A DNA stretch of 64,000 bases from Warburgia ugandensis (GCA_035236585.1 CP141127.1:67685495-67749494); one strand, 5' to 3'. Counted from the first letter of the stretch, positions 12,968 to 26,549 are shown. Notes: generated by a model not told the origin, from the letters alone. Numbers and translations are program-made.

Positions 12968-15796
12968 TGAGATGACCTGGGTTTTCACATGCATTTTTAA
13001 ATGCAATAACTAATTCCTAGGGCGGGATCGATCCCTATTTGAAAACATTTTTAGAAAAACAATGCAATGCAGCGAAAAATCTTTTATTTTAAATTCATTT
13101 GGACATTTCAACCATGGAATCCTTTTTACTGAAATGCTGTAATCACAATATGAATGTCATGAAAATCATAAGGTAGAAATCAATTGATTCATATAATAAG
13201 ATCTTGGCAAAATATCAAACCAACGAGTCAATGAAAATAATAATCATGAAACTCTTAAAATAGTTGTCATTCGAAGTAGATGCTAGCCTCACTATAAGTA
13301 TCATGCACACGGTCTTTCGGTGTTGTTTCCACCACAGGCTGCCTCATTAGGTGATCTGCCCACTTAGAACTCAAGCTGATGGGTTGGTAATCATATCAAA
13401 CCGACTGGCCACGAGTACTCATTTACGACCATCTCAATGCTATATGCATAATAATACAACTAAAATCATAGGACCAACTATTCTCACAACCAGAACACCT
13501 CTAAATCGTATGTCCCTAGTATCTAGAGGCCGGTCCACCATAACCTCCATGGCGACTATGAATATGTCCCTAAAAGGGTGTCGTGACACCTCCAGTGGTC
13601 ATCCCTATTTTCCATAGTAGTTAGAGAAGGGACAATGCCATTTTTGGCAGCGATACCATCCACCTTTTTGGTGGTAAAGGCTAGGAGGCCAACCTCGTAC
13701 AACCCCTCAGCATAGTGCCCACCAGGCTCAATAGCCCAAAAGCATACATAGATAATCCAAATTCAATCATCATAAATCATGCAATTTATGCATTTATTTT
13801 CAAAACATGCAAGCAATGCATAAAATCTGCTCATGCTAGTATTGCATTCAATGCTATAAATCCGCAAGCTCATATAAAAACATCGTATCCCAAAAGCATA
13901 CTCAATACAATGACAGATGCAAGTGCCTCAAGGACATAAATCATGAGGATAAGTCTGCATACTTGTATAAGAACATCATGTCTCAAAACATATACTAAAT
14001 ATGGTGATAGAAGCAGGAAAATCACTTAGAGTTTGGGATGCATTTTGAAAGCTGAGTAGTATTAGACTACCTACCTCAATGTTCCTTGAATCACGTTCTT
14101 CATTATTCGACCCTGAGTTACCTTTGTGAAATCCTGAATATTAAGTAATAATAAGGATTCAAGTATTATTTTCCAACCTTTATGGATCATTACTTAGACT
14201 TATAGATTAAAGGCTAGATCTGCCTTTTAAGATCTATAGGTCCTTGCTTAGCGGGCTTCTAGGCTAGATCTCACGTATAGATCTAATATTTAATAGTTAG
14301 ATTGCTTGTGCTGATGCTTAGAACGAGTCTGAAGGGTCAAATCTATATTTCAAGAATGGATATACGTAATTTAGGGTTGATTCTCAGCTCTTAATCTCCT
14401 AACATCTCAAATGGATCAATTCATAATATCTGATTATCTTTGATAGTGTAGATCTATGAGATTCCTATAGTTTTCAGGCTATAGTCATATAAAATAGTCC
14501 TCTAATCCTAACTTTTATAGTCTTATTATGTCTATGTCGTTATTATGAATGCAACAGTTCTTTCGGATAGTTGATCAAAGTTATATAGCCTCCTTAATTT
14601 CAATTTTTAGTGTCGCAAATCCATGGACGAACCAGATTCATCCACTCTGGGCCCGCGTGTCACTGTTCCCAGGAAGCGTGCACGTCCCAGTCGAACCGCA
14701 ACCATGTTCGCATGCATGCACATTCCTGAACGACGTGCCAGGGTGTGCATCTTAGACGGCGTTACGCGGATGTGTCTTCGGCGTGGGTGCGTATCACGGC
14801 TCCCAGGTGCTCATGCGTCCTAGTTGAACCGGGACCGTGCCCACATGGTCACACGCACCCGAATGCCACGCCAGGAGTGCATTCTTGGGCACGCGTCACA
14901 TGCGACATCCTTGGGCATCTGGTTCGAATGGATCAGTAGATCCATCAAAGCCGAGTTTTCTTTGGCGATTCTCGGCCGGGAAACCACCAGATCCGGCATG
15001 GATCTGGATCAGAAAAAGAGGGAAAAACTAGAAGGGAAAGAGATTCTTACCTGGGCAGCCTGAAACAGTTCCCTTCTTCTGGTGATGTGGTTCCTACGAC
15101 GCCTATAAAAAAACCCTTATTATTGGAAAAATCAAGTGAAATCGCAAGGGCCGGAGGAGGGAGAAGGAGAAGAAGGAGAGAAAGAAGAAAAAGGAAAGCG
15201 GGTTCAGCGTTGGAAAGGGGTTTTTCGATGAATGTGGTTTGATTATGCCCACCTAAACCCTAATTTAAAATGGTCGGAACCTTGCAACCAGAAGAGGAGA
15301 GAAGGAGGATGATTGGGGAAGAGGGGGAAGGGTTCTTTAAAGAGGGTGACAAGCGGTGTTGCCCAATGGCGGTGCCTCCATTTTTTCGGCACCGCCTTGC
15401 AAGGGCAGTGCTGTTAGGACGGTGGATGGAGGTAGGGGATGATGGAGGGGGTGTCATTAGCAAAACAACCCCATGTGTTTTCAGCATTTTTTCATTTTTA
15501 AGTCCAAATTATACAAATGCTCCTCATCTTCAAATGCCCATAACTTGGTCATACGAACTCGTTTTTAGTGTTCTTTGAGGAGTTCGATTCCATTTCGAGT
15601 GTAGAATATAGTGATACTAGTTTTTCTCACACATTTATTTGTTTAATATTTTAATTAAAATTAAAAATTTAACCATCTATTAATATCATTAAACATGTAT
15701 AAACTTTCAAAATAAACAATTTATAACTGATTGGCAATTGGTAAACATCATGATTGATCTTGGTTATAATAATATTGTAAAATTTGAGTCATTACG
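12968..15796 (-). repeat. 5' LTR of T1 copy 1
   Basis: On the minus strand it runs from (C)GTAATGACTC at 15796 to GGTCATCTCA at 12968. It has lost 416 bp relative to the 3' LTR. The breakpoint lies at a 6-bp TCATTT present at both ends of the missing piece, which suggests microhomology-mediated or slipped deletion. A CpG-rich block lies at about 14640-14910 and contains two related halves about 135 bp apart. Confidence 0.88.
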
Positions 15797-17139
15797 TTTA
15801 ATAAGGGTACATATCAATGGTTTCACAAGGTAAAGGCTCAAAGTGTCCAACTAGTGAAAAAATAATAATTTAGGAAAGATTAAATGCTCTGTGTTTACCA
15901 AGGATGGCTTCTAACATTTCTTAGGTTTCATGTGAACTGAATTGATCATAAACTTAAGAGATGTATGGTATAGTCTTTTCAAATGTGATTTCTTAATAGT
16001 TAATCAAAACAAGAATAATGAGAGCAACTTCCAAATTATGCATGCTGATGAATTTTTTTAGAAGTTATGTATTACCCTCTCAAAGAAAGATTGGCTCCAA
16101 AGTCACATGGGTTATAAGTCTCTACAGATCTTCTTCAGGATCTCTAAGTATGTTTTTCTACAACTTCAACTAAATATATACAACTATTTATATCATTATT
16201 ATTTTGAGTTTAATTTTTCATGAAATGCTTAAGAAAAAGGATAAGCAGTGAACTAATTGTATATAAATCTATTTATAAGCCAAGGTTCAAAGATATACTG
16301 ATAGTCAAAAAATCTAGAATCTTTTCCTTGTAAAGGAACTTATCATAAAAAATTTCAAAAATTTCATTCATTCTTGTTTTAAGTACATAAAAAACTCAAA
16401 AAAAATAAGTAAAAATACTTTGGACACATCAAATTTGAAATACCCTACCTCTAGACTTATATTAAGCATTGTCCCCAATGTTTTAAATTAAAACCATGGA
16501 CAAATGAAATAACTAAGTGGGGAGAGAAGGGTTAGAAAGATAGTACCTGTGCTCCGGTGATGGTGCATGAATCTATTAATGAGGTCAATTATGAAAAATG
16601 TACAATGTAGATGCAAAATGTAAACTATATGACACAAAATCTAGATTAACTAAGCTACTAAACCCTAAACCTAAACTAACCATGATAGAGTTTCTAGAAT
16701 ACTCACTCAATTTCAAAATCTGGCATTAATCAATTTGCATTCTCCTTCTAGTGATGTATGGTTGGGATAACAAGATAGCATGGTGAATTACCATGAATGG
16801 AAACTACCTGGGAACAATGCCATGTGCATTGTGCAAGAATTGTAAAATTGGGGATATAGGATGCCAACATCAAAATGCTAAAAAATTTCCTTGTCTTTAA
16901 CATCTTCCTAAATGTTAGGTCTAAGCTCACTTTGTGTCTCCCTAAAAGGTTCTTCATTTCCATTTTGAAGCAGAGAAATAATGGGGTATATACCTTGTTT
17001 GTCTTCTTTTGAACACCCTAGAGTTGAATGATGTCATGTGAAAACATCACTTGACTGTCCTTTCTATTTTGCATAAGAATTTAGGGCATGGGTAGTATGA
17101 AAGGGATCAAATGAACCAAAATTGTCAAGTCTACACTTT
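15797..17139 (-). mobile_element. 3' internal remnant of an O-family (Tat/Athila-like) element
   Basis: The stretch GCATTGTCCCCAATGTTTTAA at 16469-16489 is typical of the 3' part of plant Tat/Athila elements read on the minus strand. The area 15870-16560 aligns in order with 47100-47740, another minus-strand O remnant (shared TTCYTAGGTTTCAT and the 'tggctccaaagtcac / tctccaaagctcac' segments). No continuous reading frame remains. It lies directly downstream, in element order, of the protease remnant. Confidence 0.6.
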
Positions 17140-17938
17140 CTAGAAATGTGTTAGGTTTGAATCGGGTATGTCTCCAATAAATGGCTTAGATGGAAACTTA
17201 GGAAATGTAAGGGTTCCTACTCCATCATTCCATTTAGAAGTGTCCATTAATGACACAGTATCCAGTAAATCATTCACTTCATCAGTGGATGTGTCTATGC
17301 TAAAATCAAAACTGAAATGAGCTAAACACACCTTGAGAGGATCAATGCTAGAGGATGATCGGGATGGTAGACTCCCTATAACATTAACTTCAATGATCTT
17401 TAGAGTGTGGGTATCCACTACTAAAGAGATTAAGTTTAATACCCATCTTTCCAAAGGACAACTTCACAGTTCCATCCCTATAGTTAATGATAACATTTTG
17501 TGAAGCCAAGAACAGCTATCCCAAGATGACATGAATTTGACTACCAGGGTCTACTACAGGCTATGTATCTAAGACTAGAAAGTCTACAAAAAATAAAACT
17601 TATCAGCCTAAACCAATACATCCTCTACCACACCATGAGGAACTTTCACCAACCTATCTGCCAATTGGAGTGTGGTGGTAGTCTTCTTCATCTCACCTAA
17701 ACCTAATTTCTTATATGCAAAATAATGTAAAAGGTTAACACTTGACCCCAAATCAAGTTGGGCCTTATCAACTATGTGTTCCCCAATCCCATATGATATA
17801 GTGGGACACCATAGCTCTCTATACTCTGGTGGGGTTTTGTGTTCTAGGATTGAGCTTACTTGCTTGGAGAGACATGCATTCTTTTGCACATGAAGTTTTT
17901 TTTTCTGTATGTGGAGAGATTTTTTAGAATTTTGGAAT
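17140..17938 (-). pseudogene. Retroviral-type aspartic protease remnant of an O-family element
   Basis: The minus-strand frame at 17608-17889 contains CPTISYGIG, then LDLGSSVNLL (active-site D-L-G-S at about 17743-17754), then YKKLGLGE and LQLADRLVKVPHGVVEDVLV. This is the layout of the gag-pol protease domain of plant Tat/Athila Ty3 elements, where DLGA is more usual. Downstream frames are broken by stops, then 17140-17454 is open again over the linker after the protease (KIIEVNVIGSLPS). The upstream end is cut at 17943 by the LTR at 17944. The matching gag half lies at 24342-25940. RT and integrase were not recognised. Confidence 0.82.
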
Positions 17939-17945
17939 AAGGTTG

Positions 17946-17965
17946 ATATATATATATATATATAT
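17946..17965. repeat. (AT)n microsatellite at the LTR start
   Basis: About ten AT units, located immediately after the TG that opens the O-c LTR. It probably arose by expansion within the LTR end. Confidence 0.93.
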
Positions 17966-18421
17966 TACACACATATCCCTATAGTTAGAAGGTTTTAACC
18001 CCAAAAATCATTTAATTATTACTAGTTAGGGTTAATTCTATTATTTTGTAGGTTCAGGGTACAAATGAAAAAATACATAAAATTGCTAATTTTACCCCTA
18101 AAAAGAGCAATTTGAGCTACCAAGCTACATCATAGGTCGCACATGCTAAAAATGAATCCTAGAGGTTCAGATTGATCATTGGATGTCATTGTTAAAGTTA
18201 GAAAGGTGGGGAACCCTATGTACAACTCCAACAAATGAGGGTAAAAAGGCAGTAAAATTTCAAGTCATGCACATCTGCATACATTTTACCACCTTAACAA
18301 GCTTCTAGAAGAAGTTCAATTCACACACAATGTAATCATATACAATGAAAGCTTTGCAGAAATAAAAGAAGAATGGGACCATATGAAAACATTTTACTTA
18401 TTTTCTCTCTCCTACTCAACC

Positions 18422-21021
18422 TATAATGACCCCAATTTTTGTAATATTAAAATCCCATGGAAAGTTCAATTTTAAAGATAAGGGCATTTTGGTCATTTCA
18501 CTAGTCACCTTGACTGAACCCAGAAACTTGGTCCTAAAAATGGTACCATTAGATGCGTCTCAAAAAAAGGAATCCAACAAGACCAAAATCACCCAAAACG
18601 GAGTTAAAATGAGCAAGTTATGGCCCTTTGAAGTTCAGGGGCAAAACTATAATTTTCACAAAAACGGATTTAACTGCAAAAACACAGGGGCCCATTTTGA
18701 TACGGGCACCCCTTCATCTTCAACCTCTAGAGGGTTCTAGAACGGTGGTGATTGGAGGAGAAATCACCGCCATTTTGGAGGTTTCTCCACCGCCATTCAA
18801 AGGCGGTGAGAGCCCCCTCCAGAACCCTCTCTTAGCTCTATAAATAGAGCTCTTGGGCACCTCTAATGGAAGCCCAAAACATTGAAGAAAAACCATTGAG
18901 GAGCAGTGACCAAGAGGAGAAAACGTGGAGAGAAAACCAGCCACGAAGCAGGTACGCCCAAAAACTCCCCAAACCCATCTCACCTATAGTCCTAGGCTCA
19001 GTTTCCCTAGGTTTTTGCATGAAAATCCATGGGGAATAGGCCTCTAGGGAGTCACCAAGGACCTTGGGATGTCCCTAGGGCTGCACTGGTTCCTCAGGGA
19101 TGAACCAGGGCATCCCAAGGACGCCCCGGTCCCCCAACGACCGAAACGCCCCAGACGGACGAGACGCGTCGAACGCGTCTGAGAGGAAACCAACGGGCGC
19201 GTCCATAGATGCGCCCACTAAAGAGGAAGATGGGCAGAGAGTACCACTCATCTGCAGAGGCGCATGCCGCAAATGCGCAGCGCGCTAGCAGTGCATCATT
19301 TTTTGGTTCCTTAAGGAAGCCGGGGTGCATGTCGCAGACGCGCAACACCCTAGCATTCCGTCTTTTTATTTTTAAGACTCCTATGTACGTATGACACTAG
19401 AACTCCGATTGAGGTGCTGCAAAAGGTGTTGTGTCCATATCGATGACGCGGACACATTCAAACTATAAAATCCTTGATCAAGGTCCAATCAAAGGTGGGC
19501 ATGACCCTTAGAATAGGATGGTGGTGCGTGGCCGCCAGACCTTTGGAAAAATAAGGATACCACGGCCCAATTAGGACCTTAGGACACCCATAGGCATAGG
19601 GATGGACCCCTAATGCCTAAGTAATAAGACCAATCACTCTAAAACCCATAAAAGATAGGCCAAACTAACCTTGATTCCCCAAACCATGATCAGGAGCGTC
19701 CGAGGACAAAAGGGTTAGTGTGACCTAGCAAAGTAGGTGCTCTATCACTATTAGATTCTTTTAAAAGATCTATTATTATTTTGAGAACATGTGTTTTAAG
19801 TATATGACTTGTTTAGCATGACTTGATTCAGCATGCATGTGATAAATGTTTTGTACATAGACATGTTTTGTAAATGATTGCATATACATTATGCACATAT
19901 ATGTTTTGCAAACAAGTGCATACATTGCATGATTTAAGTACTTGCAAAGATTGCATGTCCTTGAGGGTTGCCAAAAGACGCTGGAATGCCGAGGGCCGGC
20001 AGTTGTGAGGAACCCAAAGAGGACTGGTTTTGAACAGAGGTTTTTGGCTTATTTGATCGTACATGATTTGGGCTAGTAAGCTCGTGGGTGCTATGCCGAG
20101 GGGTGTGGGTTGGCCACCTAGCCTTTACCACTATTAGGTAGATGGGTACCACGCCCAAAAAGGGCATGTCCTTGCTTCGACTACATGTGGTACAGGGGGC
20201 TACCACTGGTGTCACGGCACTGGGTTGAAGTGTCATATGCCCTGTGGAGGTATATGATATTGTGTCCCTAGGTACCCGGGGACCACACGGCGGTGAGGTC
20301 GTGGGCATAGTGGAACCCTATGGTTTCGTGGATTTATGTGCATTGCATATGGCATGATATAAGGTTGGTCGACCATACCATGATAGATATCCATGAGTTG
20401 GATTCAGTTGAGCATCTGATGCATATTTTTATGATTATGATATATGATTACTTTCGACTTGGATTATGATATTTCTTTAAGCCCTCAGGATTTCGGTTTG
20501 ACAGTGGCTTTTAATATCGATATTGAACGTGATTATTCAAACAACATGCATATGTTTTTATGAGCACATGATTTTAAAGATCGCATGCATTATAAAAACT
20601 AGTAGTGATAGACTCCTACTGAGTATGGTATATACTCACCCTATCCTTAACATTTTTCAGGATGATTCCATCCATGAGTAGAGGACATCTATGTTAGTGC
20701 TACGAGCAAGTGAATCAAAAAAAGAAACACTTATATATGTAAGTAAATTCTCAACCCTTTGGACATGTATTTGTATTTAATTACAGTTGGGCTGTGTGCT
20801 ATGACTGGATAGACCTGGGGAAAAGCATTTGTGATTTCTAAAGCTGTTCAAAAACTACCTTAGTTGTTGTGAAAGCAAATGACACTCGAGGTTTTCAAAA
20901 TGAATTCCAAATAAAAGATTTTTCCGCTGCATTTCACTATTTTTTTCAAATTGGGATCCCACCTTAGGAATTTAGATTTTTTATTTAAAAAAAAATGCAT
21001 GAGAAAACCCGGGTCGTCACA
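18422..21021 (+). mobile_element. Solo LTR T3 (group T), TSD CAACC
   Basis: This 2600-bp unit runs from TATAATGACCCC to GGGTCGTCACA, flanked by CAACC at 18417-18421 and 21022-21026. Termini are TA...CA rather than TG...CA. TATAAATAG at 18839-18847 is a strong promoter TATA box, preceded by inverted GGCGGTG/CACCGCC motifs. Downstream is a CpG-rich block (about 19100-19365). The segment 19961-20040 (CCAAAAGACGCTGG ... AACCCAAAGAGGAC) is shared with the T1 LTRs at 56222-56290. No PBS or PPT adjoins it. It lies inside the O-c LTR, so it is the younger of the two. Confidence 0.9.
18839..18847 (+). promoter_or_regulatory. TATA box of the T3 LTR
   Basis: TATAAATAG about 420 bp into the LTR is consistent with a U3/R promoter. 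The following leader is purine-rich, then CpG-rich. Confidence 0.6.
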
Positions 21022-24000
21022 CAACCAAAGGATGAAAAATCAACCAATGATTAGATGTTTTATCCATACAAAGTATTGAAGCACACTTGGTTCACATGAA
21101 GAATATGAAGATCTAGAATAATCAAGGCCATTCATCCTATGGCAATTCAATCCAACAGTGAAGAGAAGATGAAGTTTAAGAAAGATTTACATGTCATCAA
21201 TGGATCTAATCCATTCAAGTAAGGATAAGTATGATCTAAGGGCTATGCATGAAGTACTAAAAAGATCAAAACCTAGTCACCTTTTTCATGTTGAAAAGTC
21301 AACCTAAAACCCAAAAAAAAAGAAAGATCTCAACCACTATTCTCCCCCAAGGGTCCATATATCTTAGGGTTTCTAAATTACTCACACAAACACTGAATTG
21401 GATTCCATGCCCTCCCTCCTTTGGACTTTCTAAATATGAAAAACCCTAAATTTCCCCACCTACTTTGCATTTCTTTCACTTTCCTCCCTAACAATTTCCT
21501 TTCCTACTTATTCCTTACATTTTCCTTCTTTTTCCTTTCTCTTTCCATTCCACTTCTTACCATTTTCCACTCTGGTTTCCTATCTTGGAAAAAGATGCCC
21601 CCTCCAACAGCCACCTTCTAACCTGGATTCCACTTTCTTTCCTTCACTCCTAAGCCACCTCTTTAGTTTTCCTTTCTAGTTCATTCATTTCCCTATTCAT
21701 TCCCTTCATCCCTTTCCTCTTTATTTTCCTTTCCCTTCCCATCTTATTCCCTTCCATATCCACTCCACATTCCTCCAATTGAAAAACATGTCCCCCCATC
21801 TAGCCATCCATTTAAATTCAACTTAAGTGTCTTGATCTCAACCATTGCATCATGTTAACTCCCATGCTACTAGTCTATAAATAGAGATGTTTTTAATGAC
21901 TTAAGGATCTTTCAACTTTCCCTAGAGCTTGAGGCTAAAACTAGGAGAAACAAAGTGTGGAAGATCACCCTCACTCGAGTTCTCTTCAAGCTTCTATGTT
22001 TAAATCCTTTAGAGAAAAGGGTAGGGTCTCAACCATTCCAATTCCTTTTCTTGCTTATTTTCTTTTCCATTTAGCTTCTTTCTAGTTTTCATTCACTTAG
22101 GTTTTGCTTATTTAGATTGCTAATGTAGTTTCACACACCTTCTATGATTTTCATGCATTGTGTTGTTTTAGCTTTTCCTTAGTTTTGCATGTTAATTTAT
22201 CTTCTTTCCTTGCTTTGTAGTTCATGTAAAGCATAGTAGTTTCCTTCATCTTCGAGTGTTTTAGATGCATGATCATGTTTTACCTCCATTTAAATTAGTT
22301 TGTGTGCATATAGGTGTAGGGTTTTACACGCAATCGATAAAAAATTGGATGGATGTATGTTTTTCATGCATGATCATCTTTGTAGCTTACTTAGATTGTA
22401 TTGATGTTAGTTCTAGGTGTTAATTTTGTTTCCTTGGTTTAGGTTTTATTTAGTAGATCTAATTTTTAGTCTAGCTTGTCATTTAGTTTCTTTACTTTCC
22501 ATGTTTTAAGAATTTTTCTAATTTAGAAGTAGGATAGTTTCTAATTTTAAATTTTATGTTTATAACTTGGATTCCTTGCTCTTTAATATTAGTTACTTTT
22601 ATTTTTATTTCCATACATCTTAGGATTGTTTTAGAATTATTTTAGAACCATTTTAGAAGTTAGGTGCATGGTAGAATTCTCAGATTTAGTACTTTCTTAG
22701 TCTAGAATTATCACTTTTCTAATGTAGAAACCCATGTTTGGTTTAGTTTGACTTGATATTTTCCTTTGCATACATCTTAGGATTAGTTTAAAAACTTCAT
22801 GCATGTTATATTCTTATATATAGAATGGATTCGTAATTTAGAATTCCAAGCATAGCATCATAATAACACGCATTTGGTCATAATCATCTCACTTTCTATT
22901 TTCATAATAACACGGACACACCCTATGTATGGTTGCATGCGTGGATCTTTCCATACTTGGTCTTGCATTCCTTATCCATTCCCATCTCATAGTCTTTCAT
23001 GCTTAAGGTTTCCTTCACTCACACAACTTCTTGTCATGTTTCAAATGCATACACTTTCTATTTCCATGTTTCACATGCCTACTTTCTAATTTTAGATTTC
23101 ATGCATAATAATGTTAGTTAGTTCATGCATCATTCCTCTTTCTCTCTTCTAATTTTTTTGGAGTTGGAGTAAGGAAAATGAAAGAATTCTTAGAAATAAG
23201 GAAAATTTCTAATATCTTAATTAAAGGTTGAGGAAAAATAAAAATTACATCATGTACTAATTCCTTACTTCATCTACTAAGTGTAGAATTGGTGAGTCCT
23301 AATACAAGGGCCACTATCACCACGTTGTTTTGCTTTTCTTCTATTTCATGCTTAAAGTATGAAATATTTTCTATGACTACCTTATTTTAAAGATGAATGG
23401 CCTCTAATCCCCTCTTTATCTAAACTCCTTGAAGTTTCTCTCTTTTCAGAGTTTCCAACGTAGGAAAAATGTAGTAACTTTTTCTATTTCCATTTTCATC
23501 ATTCTTCATTCTTTCTTGGGGTGGTGATTGTTTAGGAAAGGTGATAAGGCTCCACTTTTCTTGGCTATGCTAATACTTCATTCCTAAGGATTATTGAATG
23601 GGATTTGTAAGTTTATGGTGTCAGGTTATGCAGATGAGAAAAGCTTGATAGTAAATTTAGCATATTTTGGGTTGAAGAGAAGTGTACATGCTCCTGTTAA
23701 GTGAGATAACACATGGGCTCCACAACATAGTTCAATCCCAGATTTGAAGAACCTTTGGTTCTTTTATTTTCTTTCTTTTCATTGCTTATGTAGAAATTCC
23801 TTAAAATTTGGCCATTAATAAAAATAATTCTTTTCCTTTTCTTAGTGCTTTGTTCATTACTTTGATTTGTAGTTAGTTGTAATTTAGATTAGTTTTCTTA
23901 ATTCTTAGTTACTTGTAATTTTACATAGTTTCCTTAGTTAAAGATTTAGTTAGTTTCTTGCTTTAGTTCCTTACCTAAATAGTTTCTTAGTTTCATTAAT

Positions 24001-24341
24001 TGGTTTCTTTCTTAATTTAGACTTTACTTTCTGGTTTCTTAGTTTAGTTATTTAGCTTAGTAGTTACTTCTTAGATTAGCTATTTCCTTCGTAGTTAGTT
24101 ATTTCCTTTTTAGTTAGCTTCTTGCTTCTTTCCTTTATTTACTTGCTTTATAACTTTACCTTCCTTGTCATTAGCTAAAAATTGTCCTTCTTGTTAGTGT
24201 TGGCTAGGTTAAAATAAGATAACCTAAATTCTAATTAACTCTCATTTATCAAATAGTCTTCGTGAGATCGACTTGTATTTATCGATTCTATACTCCAATA
24301 GAGCTATGCACTTGTAGTAAGTATTAATACACATCAAAGGT

Positions 24342-25940
24342 ATATCTTTTACTGCATAAAGTAATATAATATTTATATTCACTAGTTTAAACACATCCAT
24401 TAGTTTATCAAAATGATTACCCTTCTTATCCATATTGAAATGCCAAGGAAATGGAGCCTTAGGAATATAATGTGCTTTACAATAAGGTATTTCTTTTCTT
24501 TGTCCTTCCTATTCTTTATAAGGCTCTCATTATCATCAACTTGCTCAGTTTTCTTAGTTAAACTGACATCATTATATATTATTTTACCACTTTAAAGGGT
24601 AGTTATGGATTAGATCTCTTCACGTATGGGATTCTCATTAGAAGTTGTGCCAATCTCATACCGGCCCTTAGGGTTGGGCATAGGCTAACTAAGAAATTTC
24701 CCTTTCTCCCTCTCTGTAAGTGTTTTAGCAATTCGACCCATTTGGTGCTCCAACTTTGTAATAGATTGTGAGTGGGTCTCATTGTTTATTTAATATCATT
24801 TTGAAAATCTGATGTACAATGCATAGATGAACTAAGTGTCTCTTCTAATGATTGTTTCCTCTGTTGTGGAGGAAATGATTGTTATGGAATAGGTTGCTAT
24901 TATGGAACTGGGGCTCTAAGAAAAAGTTGTTACGGGGGGATCCCAGATCATCCTCCCCTAGCATTAGTTTGAGACCATGAAAAATTAGGATGCTTAACCT
25001 TTTTGGGATTATAAGTTTTAGAAAAGGGATTATTGTTACTAGGATTTCTAAATGCATGATGCATTCACTTGCTCTAAAAATTTTTGAGGGAATGCAGAGC
25101 AGGATGGGCATGAGGTAGTTGGATGCATGGGACTTGAGCAAATCAAGTAGACCCCAAATTGAGGTTGCATCAAAGATATTTTAGAAAGCATGAAAGAATC
25201 TAACCTATGAGTAAGACTATAAATTCTATCTTATGGGCTAACATAACAATTTTGCTATATAAGTCCGGAGAGTCCCCTATATCATATAAACTAGCTTTTT
25301 TCTAAGGCATTAAATTTCTTTCCATTCTAGTTAAATAATCTCATTGATGGAAATTATCTGCTAGTGTCTCAAAGAAGTTCTAGGCCTCAACATCACTTTT
25401 TGTCATGAAGGACTTGCCACTTGTGACATCAATCTTATGTAGATTTTGTGGGGTTAGACCAAAGTGGAAATAATGGATCTATTGCTACTTTTCAAATCTA
25501 TGGTGAGAACACTTCAATAACAAGTCCTTCCATCTCTCCTAACATTCATATGAATGGTGGCCTTTTCTCTACTAGAAGTTTACTATCTCCTTCATGAGGG
25601 CATTAGTTTTGTGAATAGAGAAAAACTTATTTAGGAATTTCTTGGATAGTTGATGCATGATATGATGGACCCTACATCTAATGAGTTGAGCCATGCCTCT
25701 GCCTCATCTTTTAAAGAAAAAGGAAATAGTCTCAACCTTATGGACTCATCAAAAAAGTTACTAGTACTTGAAGATTGCACATATGTCAGGGAATTCATTG
25801 ACGTGGTGATATGTGTCCTCTTTATCCAATCCATAAATGTTGTTAAAATTTGAATGACCCTATTTTTTACTTGAAATTTTCTACATTGGTCGCAGGTAAA
25901 CTTATAATGATGGGGAGTTAAATCCTAGAGGGTAGAATAG
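24342..25940 (-). pseudogene. Gag (capsid) remnant of an O-family Tat/Athila-like element
   Basis: Read on the minus strand from about 25940, the remnants occur in gag order. First comes IRLRLFPFSLKDEAEAWLNS (in 25631-25834), then KKFLNKFF, KDLLLKCSHH and the GLTPQ-type segment across 25400-25640. KGKFLSQPMPNPKGRYEIGT follows at 24650-24730, then APFPWHF and KLMDVFKLVNINI at 24360-24450. These match the gag and gag-protease linker of plant Tat/Athila elements. Several stops and frame changes make it non-functional. The frame breaks at 24341, exactly at the AAGGT duplication of the O-c LTR, and resumes at 17943 toward the protease. Confidence 0.85.
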
Positions 25941-26544
25941 TCTCTTAAAGGCTTAACCTCTACTACTTCATTGACCATTTCTACTTAGGGGGTTATTGTT
26001 ATTGGCTTGATTTTGTAACCATTGTCTTCTTGCCCTTTCGATCTCTAAATTTAAGAGCACTAAGTCTGGGTTCAATGATTGATGGCCTAGCAAACACTAA
26101 TGGTTAATGTAGTAGACTCTAGTTTATATACATTGAAAACAAGTCATTGTATACAATGATAGAGTACTTTTTTTTATTAGATAGTGTAGGGAAAATCTAA
26201 ACTAGAAGATGCAACTTATATACAAAATAATGCTTAAACAACAAAAAGGCACACACAATATTCCTAACCCCATGACAAACAAGCTAAAAGTTTGATTTTT
26301 ATTTATTTTCTTTAGGGGAGTGGCTTTTAGTTTATTTCTAACCTAATCAAATCCTCGTCTATTTCAGAATTGTCCTACTGCTTCCTAGTTAAATTTACCT
26401 TGATCAACCACTTCACACCCTCCTTAGTCATCTGTAGGTGATTTGAGTCATCGAATGTGTTGTAAGTAAGAAGAGAAATGATGAAAATCATCTTCAACTT
26501 CTTCACTTATGACGAACCTACCATGACATGAATTGATCATTTAC
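25941..26544. other. Probable 5' leader of the O element, no coding seen
   Basis: By position this should be the 5' untranslated part of the minus-strand O element carrying the gag remnant. I see no primer-binding site and no minus-strand LTR here; the next LTR (26550) is in the opposite orientation. The 5' LTR is therefore missing or too decayed to recognise. Confidence 0.4.
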
Positions 26545-26549
26545 ATTCC

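Larger units (their letters stand above)
17944..24336 (+). mobile_element. Solo LTR O-c with nested T3 LTR, TSD AAGGT
   Basis: It starts TGATATATA and ends TTAATACACATCA. AAGGT stands at 17939-17943 and again at 24337-24341. Its own sequence is 17944-18421 plus 21027-24336, about 3.8 kb, longer than the other O LTRs. The 3' part contains the O-family end signature (ACTCCAATAGAGCTATGCACTTGTAGT type) and a TATA box, TATAAATAG, at 21876-21884. The insertion splits the gag-pol frame of a minus-strand O element between the motif YAVKDIP (gag side) and YSKILKNL (protease side). Confidence 0.85.

Noticed and set aside
16748..16963. Minus-strand 71-codon frame as a gene
   Set aside because: It falls within the decayed 3' part of an O element; no recognisable motif and no counterpart in the homologous region at 46-47.8 kb.
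18426..19394. Cluster of short frames on both strands
   Set aside because: All lie in the U3 and CpG-rich part of the T3 solo LTR.
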